From Coriaria nepalensis (Eukaryota > Streptophyta > Magnoliopsida > Cucurbitales > Coriariaceae): 64,000 nt of DNA. The notes below the pieces were generated by a model. That model had not been told where the DNA came from. It saw nothing but the letters and a program-made list of their open reading frames with translations, and searched no databases. Numbering within the stretch: position 1 is the first letter of the stretch; each line of letters starts with the position of its first letter. The DNA is taken from assembly GCA_027186245.1 (NCBI GenBank), contig CP114482.1:16511209-16575208 (forward strand). Reading direction: 5' to 3'. The translations under genes were made by a program, and so were the position numbers. Shown here in pieces: positions 61,542-64,000 of the stretch.

Positions 61542-64000
61542 ATCTATTGAAGGCAACAATGCATTTGTTTAGCCTTAAAGACATGTCATTGAGTCTCTTC
61601 TAGTCATTAAATCATTCTAAATTAGTTCGAACAAATTCTATTTTCGCCATTCAAATATTATTTTCTTACATTACTTGTAATTAATCTACTGAAGACAACA
61701 ATGCATTATTTTAGCATTAAAAAGCATATGACTCAGTCTTTTCAATCATTAAATTGTATGAAGGCACTTCGAACCAATTCTCTTGTTGCGTTTAAAACGC
61801 GACTTTCGTGCATAACTTGCAATTGATCTATTGATGGCAACTATGCATCTTTTATCCTTAAAGTCATCTTTGCGTCTCTTTTAGTCAGTGAATCATTCTA
61901 AATCACTTCAAACGAAATTCGGCCTTTAAACATGACTTTCGTGCGTAACATGCAGTTGATCTATTGAAGGCAAGAATGCATTTGTTTAGCCTTAAAGTCA
62001 TGTCATTGAGTCTCTTTTAGTCATTAAATCATTCTAAATTAATACGAAAGAATTCTATTTTCGCCCTTCAAACATTATTTTCTTACATAACTTGTAATTA
62101 ATCTATTGAACACAACAACGCATTATTTTAGCATTAAAAAGCATATCACTCAGTCTTTTCAATCATTAAATTGTTTGAAGGCACTTCGAACCAATTCTCT
62201 TTTTGCATTTAAAATGCGACTTTCGTGCATAACTTGCAATTGATCTATTGATGGCAACTATGCATTTTTTAGCGTTCCAGTCGTATTTTTGCATCTCTTT
62301 TGGTAAGTAAATCATTCTAAATCACTTCGAACTAAATTCGGCCTTTAAACATGACTTTCATGCGTAACTTGCAGTTGATCTATTGAAGGCATGAATGCAT
62401 TTGTTTAGCCTTAAAGTCATGTCATTGAGTCTCTTCTAGTCATTAAATCATTCTAAATTAATTCGAACAAATTCTATTTTTGCCCTTCAAACATTATTTT
62501 CTTACATAACTTGTAAACAATCTATTGAAGACAACAATGCATTATTTTAGCATTAAAAAGCATATCACTCAGTCTTTTCAATCATTAAATTGTTTGATGG
62601 CACTTCGAACCAATTCTCTTTTTGTGTTTAAAACGCGGCTTTCGTGCATATCCTACAATTGATCTATCGATGGAAGCTATGCATTTTTTAGCCGTAAAGT
62701 CATCTTTGCGTCTCTTTTAGTCAGTGAATCATTCTAAATCACCTCGAACGAAATTCGGCCTTTAAACATGACTTTCGTGCGTAACTTGCAGTAGATCTAT
62801 TGAAGGCAACAATGCATTTGTTTAGCCTTAAATTCATGTCACTGAGTCTCTTCTAGTCATTAAATCATTCTAAATTAATTCGAACGAATTCTATTTTCGC
62901 CCTTCAAATATTATTTTCTTACATAACTTGTAATTAATCTATTCAAGACAACAATGCATTATTTTAGAATTAAAAACCATATCAGTCAGTCTTTTCAATC
63001 AGTAAATTGTTTGAAGGCACTTCGAACCAATTCTCTTTTTGCATTTAAAATGCGACTTTCGTGCATAACTTGCAATTGATCTATTGATGGCAACTATGCA
63101 TTTTTTAGATTTCAAGTCATATTTTTGCGTCTCTTTTAGTCAGTAAATCATTCTAAATCACTTCGTATGAAATTCGGCATTTGAACATGACTATCGTGCA
63201 TAACTTGCCGTTGATCTATTATAGGCAACAATGCATTTGTTTAACCTTAAATTCATGTCACTGAGTCTCTTCTAGTCATTAAATCATTCTAAATTAGTTC
63301 GAACGAATTCGATTTTCGCCCTTCAAAGATTATTTTCTTCCATAACTTGTAATTAATCTATCGAAGACAACAATGCATTATTTTAGCATTAAAAAGCATA
63401 TCACTCAGTCTTTTCAATCATTAAATTGTTTGAAGCCACTTCGAACCAATTCTCTTTTTGCATTTAAAACGCGACTTTCGTGCATAACTTGCAATTGATC
63501 TATTGATGGCAACTATGCATTTTTTAGCGTTCAAGTCATATTTTTGCGTCTCTTTTAGTCAGTAAATCATTCTAAATCACTTCGAACGAAATTCGGCCTC
63601 GAAACATGATTTTCTTGCGTAACTTGCAGTTGATCTATTGAAGGCAAGAATGCATTTGTTTAGCCTTAAAGTCATGTCATTGAGTCTCTTTTAGTCATTA
63701 AATCATTCTAAATTAATTCGAACGAATTCTATTTTTGCCCTTCAAACATTATTTTCTTACATAACTTGTAATTAATCTATTGAAGACAACAATGCATTAT
63801 TTTAGCATTAAAAAGCTTATGACTCAGTCTTTTCAATCGTTAAATTATTTGAAGGCACTTCGAACCAATTCTCTTGTTGCGTTTAAAACGCGACTTTCGT
63901 GCATAATTTGCAATTGATCTATTGATGGCAACTATGCATTTTTTAGCCTTAAAGTCATCTTTGCGTCTCTTTTAGTAAGTGAATCATTCTAAATCACTTC
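61542..64000 (+). repeat. 8-unit super-repeat, copy 2 (cut by window end)
   Basis: Units at 61542, 61959, 62378, 62795, 63214 and 63633 repeat positions 1-6 of copy 1 with the same markers (CATCTTTTATCC, GTCGTATTTTTGCATC, TGTAAACAATC with GGAAGCTATG, TATTCAAGACAAC, CAAAGATTATT). Position 6 differs: the unit at 63633 has CGAACGAATTC and CCCTTC in place of the TCGCCATTC of 60287, but both have a changed AAGC(T)TATGAC-like stretch and the short C. The window ends inside monomer C of this unit. Confidence 0.88.

Larger units (their letters stand above)
1..64000 (+). repeat. Satellite array, 153 tandem 419-bp three-monomer units
   Basis: The whole window is one head-to-tail satellite array. Unit starts (the ATCTATT or ATCTTTT that opens monomer A) can be followed every 419 bp: 1, 420, 839, 1258, 1677, 2098, and so on to 63633. 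Deviations are only +2, -1, -2, -3 or -4 bp in individual units, and their sum (-56) exactly explains where unit 153 begins. There is no inversion and no foreign insertion. One typical unit has about 32% G+C. The nested organisation (monomer, 419-bp unit, super-repeats of 3, 8, 11 or 12 units) is a known property of centromeric satellites maintained by unequal exchange; the centromeric location here is inferred. Both ends of the window lie inside the array. Nothing in it identifies the species or a named satellite family. Confidence 0.97.

Noticed and set aside
1..64000. Protein-coding genes
   Set aside because: All frames are broken often by stops inside each monomer on both strands. Because 419 is not a multiple of three, a stop in one frame reappears in the other frames in successive units, so no long frame can persist. 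No codon-like pattern or gene context is seen.
1..64000. CRISPR array
   Set aside because: The conserved blocks are not short direct repeats separated by unique spacers. The whole 419 bp recurs, with no unique spacer sequence.
1..64000. rDNA spacer, telomeric repeat or histone-type tandem gene cluster
   Set aside because: No rRNA or tRNA-like segments, no TTAGGG/TTTAGGG runs and no coding units occur. TTTAGCC-like stretches are part of the monomer.
1..64000. Promoters and terminators (TATA-like and T-run motifs)
   Set aside because: Such motifs are everywhere in AT-rich satellite DNA and repeat with the monomer. No gene is present to give them meaning.
1..64000. Assembly artefact (looped repeat copies) as a full explanation
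   Set aside because: Private base changes distinguish the copies, for example in u8 near 5358, u10 near 6136 and 21252, and u5 near 9674. Copy lengths also differ. A local copy-number error, especially at 36-39.4 kb, cannot be excluded without reads.
1..64000. Assignment to a named satellite family or species
   Set aside because: The roughly 142-bp monomer length resembles some insect satellites and other centromeric repeats, but I could not match the sequence to any that I know. Length alone is not evidence.
1..64000. Long terminal repeat or tandemly arrayed retroelement origin
   Set aside because: No primer-binding site, polypurine tract, TG...CA ends or coding remnants are visible in the 419-bp unit. 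Three related monomers per unit argue for a satellite origin.

Overview
The window is one uninterrupted block of tandem satellite DNA, head to tail on one strand from base 1 to base 64000. I see no protein gene, RNA gene, transposon, inversion or unique sequence. A long, AT-rich array (about 32% G+C, counted on one typical unit) with several nested repeat levels is typical of eukaryotic centromeric or pericentromeric heterochromatin. The sequence does not identify the species, and I do not recognise the satellite family by name.

The basic unit (here 'unit') is 419 bp and holds three diverged monomers: A (142 bp), B (142 bp) and C (135 bp). Each starts near ATCTATTGA and ends near TAACTTGCA or a variant of it. 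I traced 153 consecutive units; unit 153 starts at 63633 and is cut by the window end. The summed small indels (+2, -1, -2, -3 or -4 per affected unit, net -56) account exactly for the position of unit 153. This leaves no room for a hidden insertion.

Layout. (1) 1-2097: five units, a variant left edge of the next domain. (2) 2098 to about 23.7 kb: a third-order repeat of twelve recognisable subtypes (u1-u12), 12 x 419 = 5028 bp. It is present as a perfect 12-unit copy, a 13-unit copy, an 11-unit copy, another 12-unit copy and a 4-unit partial copy. The non-12 copies contain hybrid units that mark recombination joints. (3) 23886-25980: five units with many private mutations, which look like an older separator. 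(4) 25981-30589: a family marked by GACAAAAATGC in B, with a 3-unit (1257 bp) period. (5) 30590-41472: an 11-unit (4604 bp) super-repeat, followed by a 15-unit version that carries a tandem 4-unit duplication. (6) 41473-58195: a mosaic of short duplications in which a 2-bp-shorter C monomer (133 bp) is common. (7) 58196-64000: an 8-unit (3346 bp) super-repeat, one full copy and most of a second.

The array therefore records successive local amplifications with different period lengths, all in register with the 419-bp unit. The most unusual sequence-level observation is in monomer B. Two diverged variants each carry a different single change that turns an imperfect 13-bp dyad into a perfect one. 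One variant is tied to the short C monomer; the other is tied to a C variant carrying AGATTTCAAG or AGATTTTAAG.
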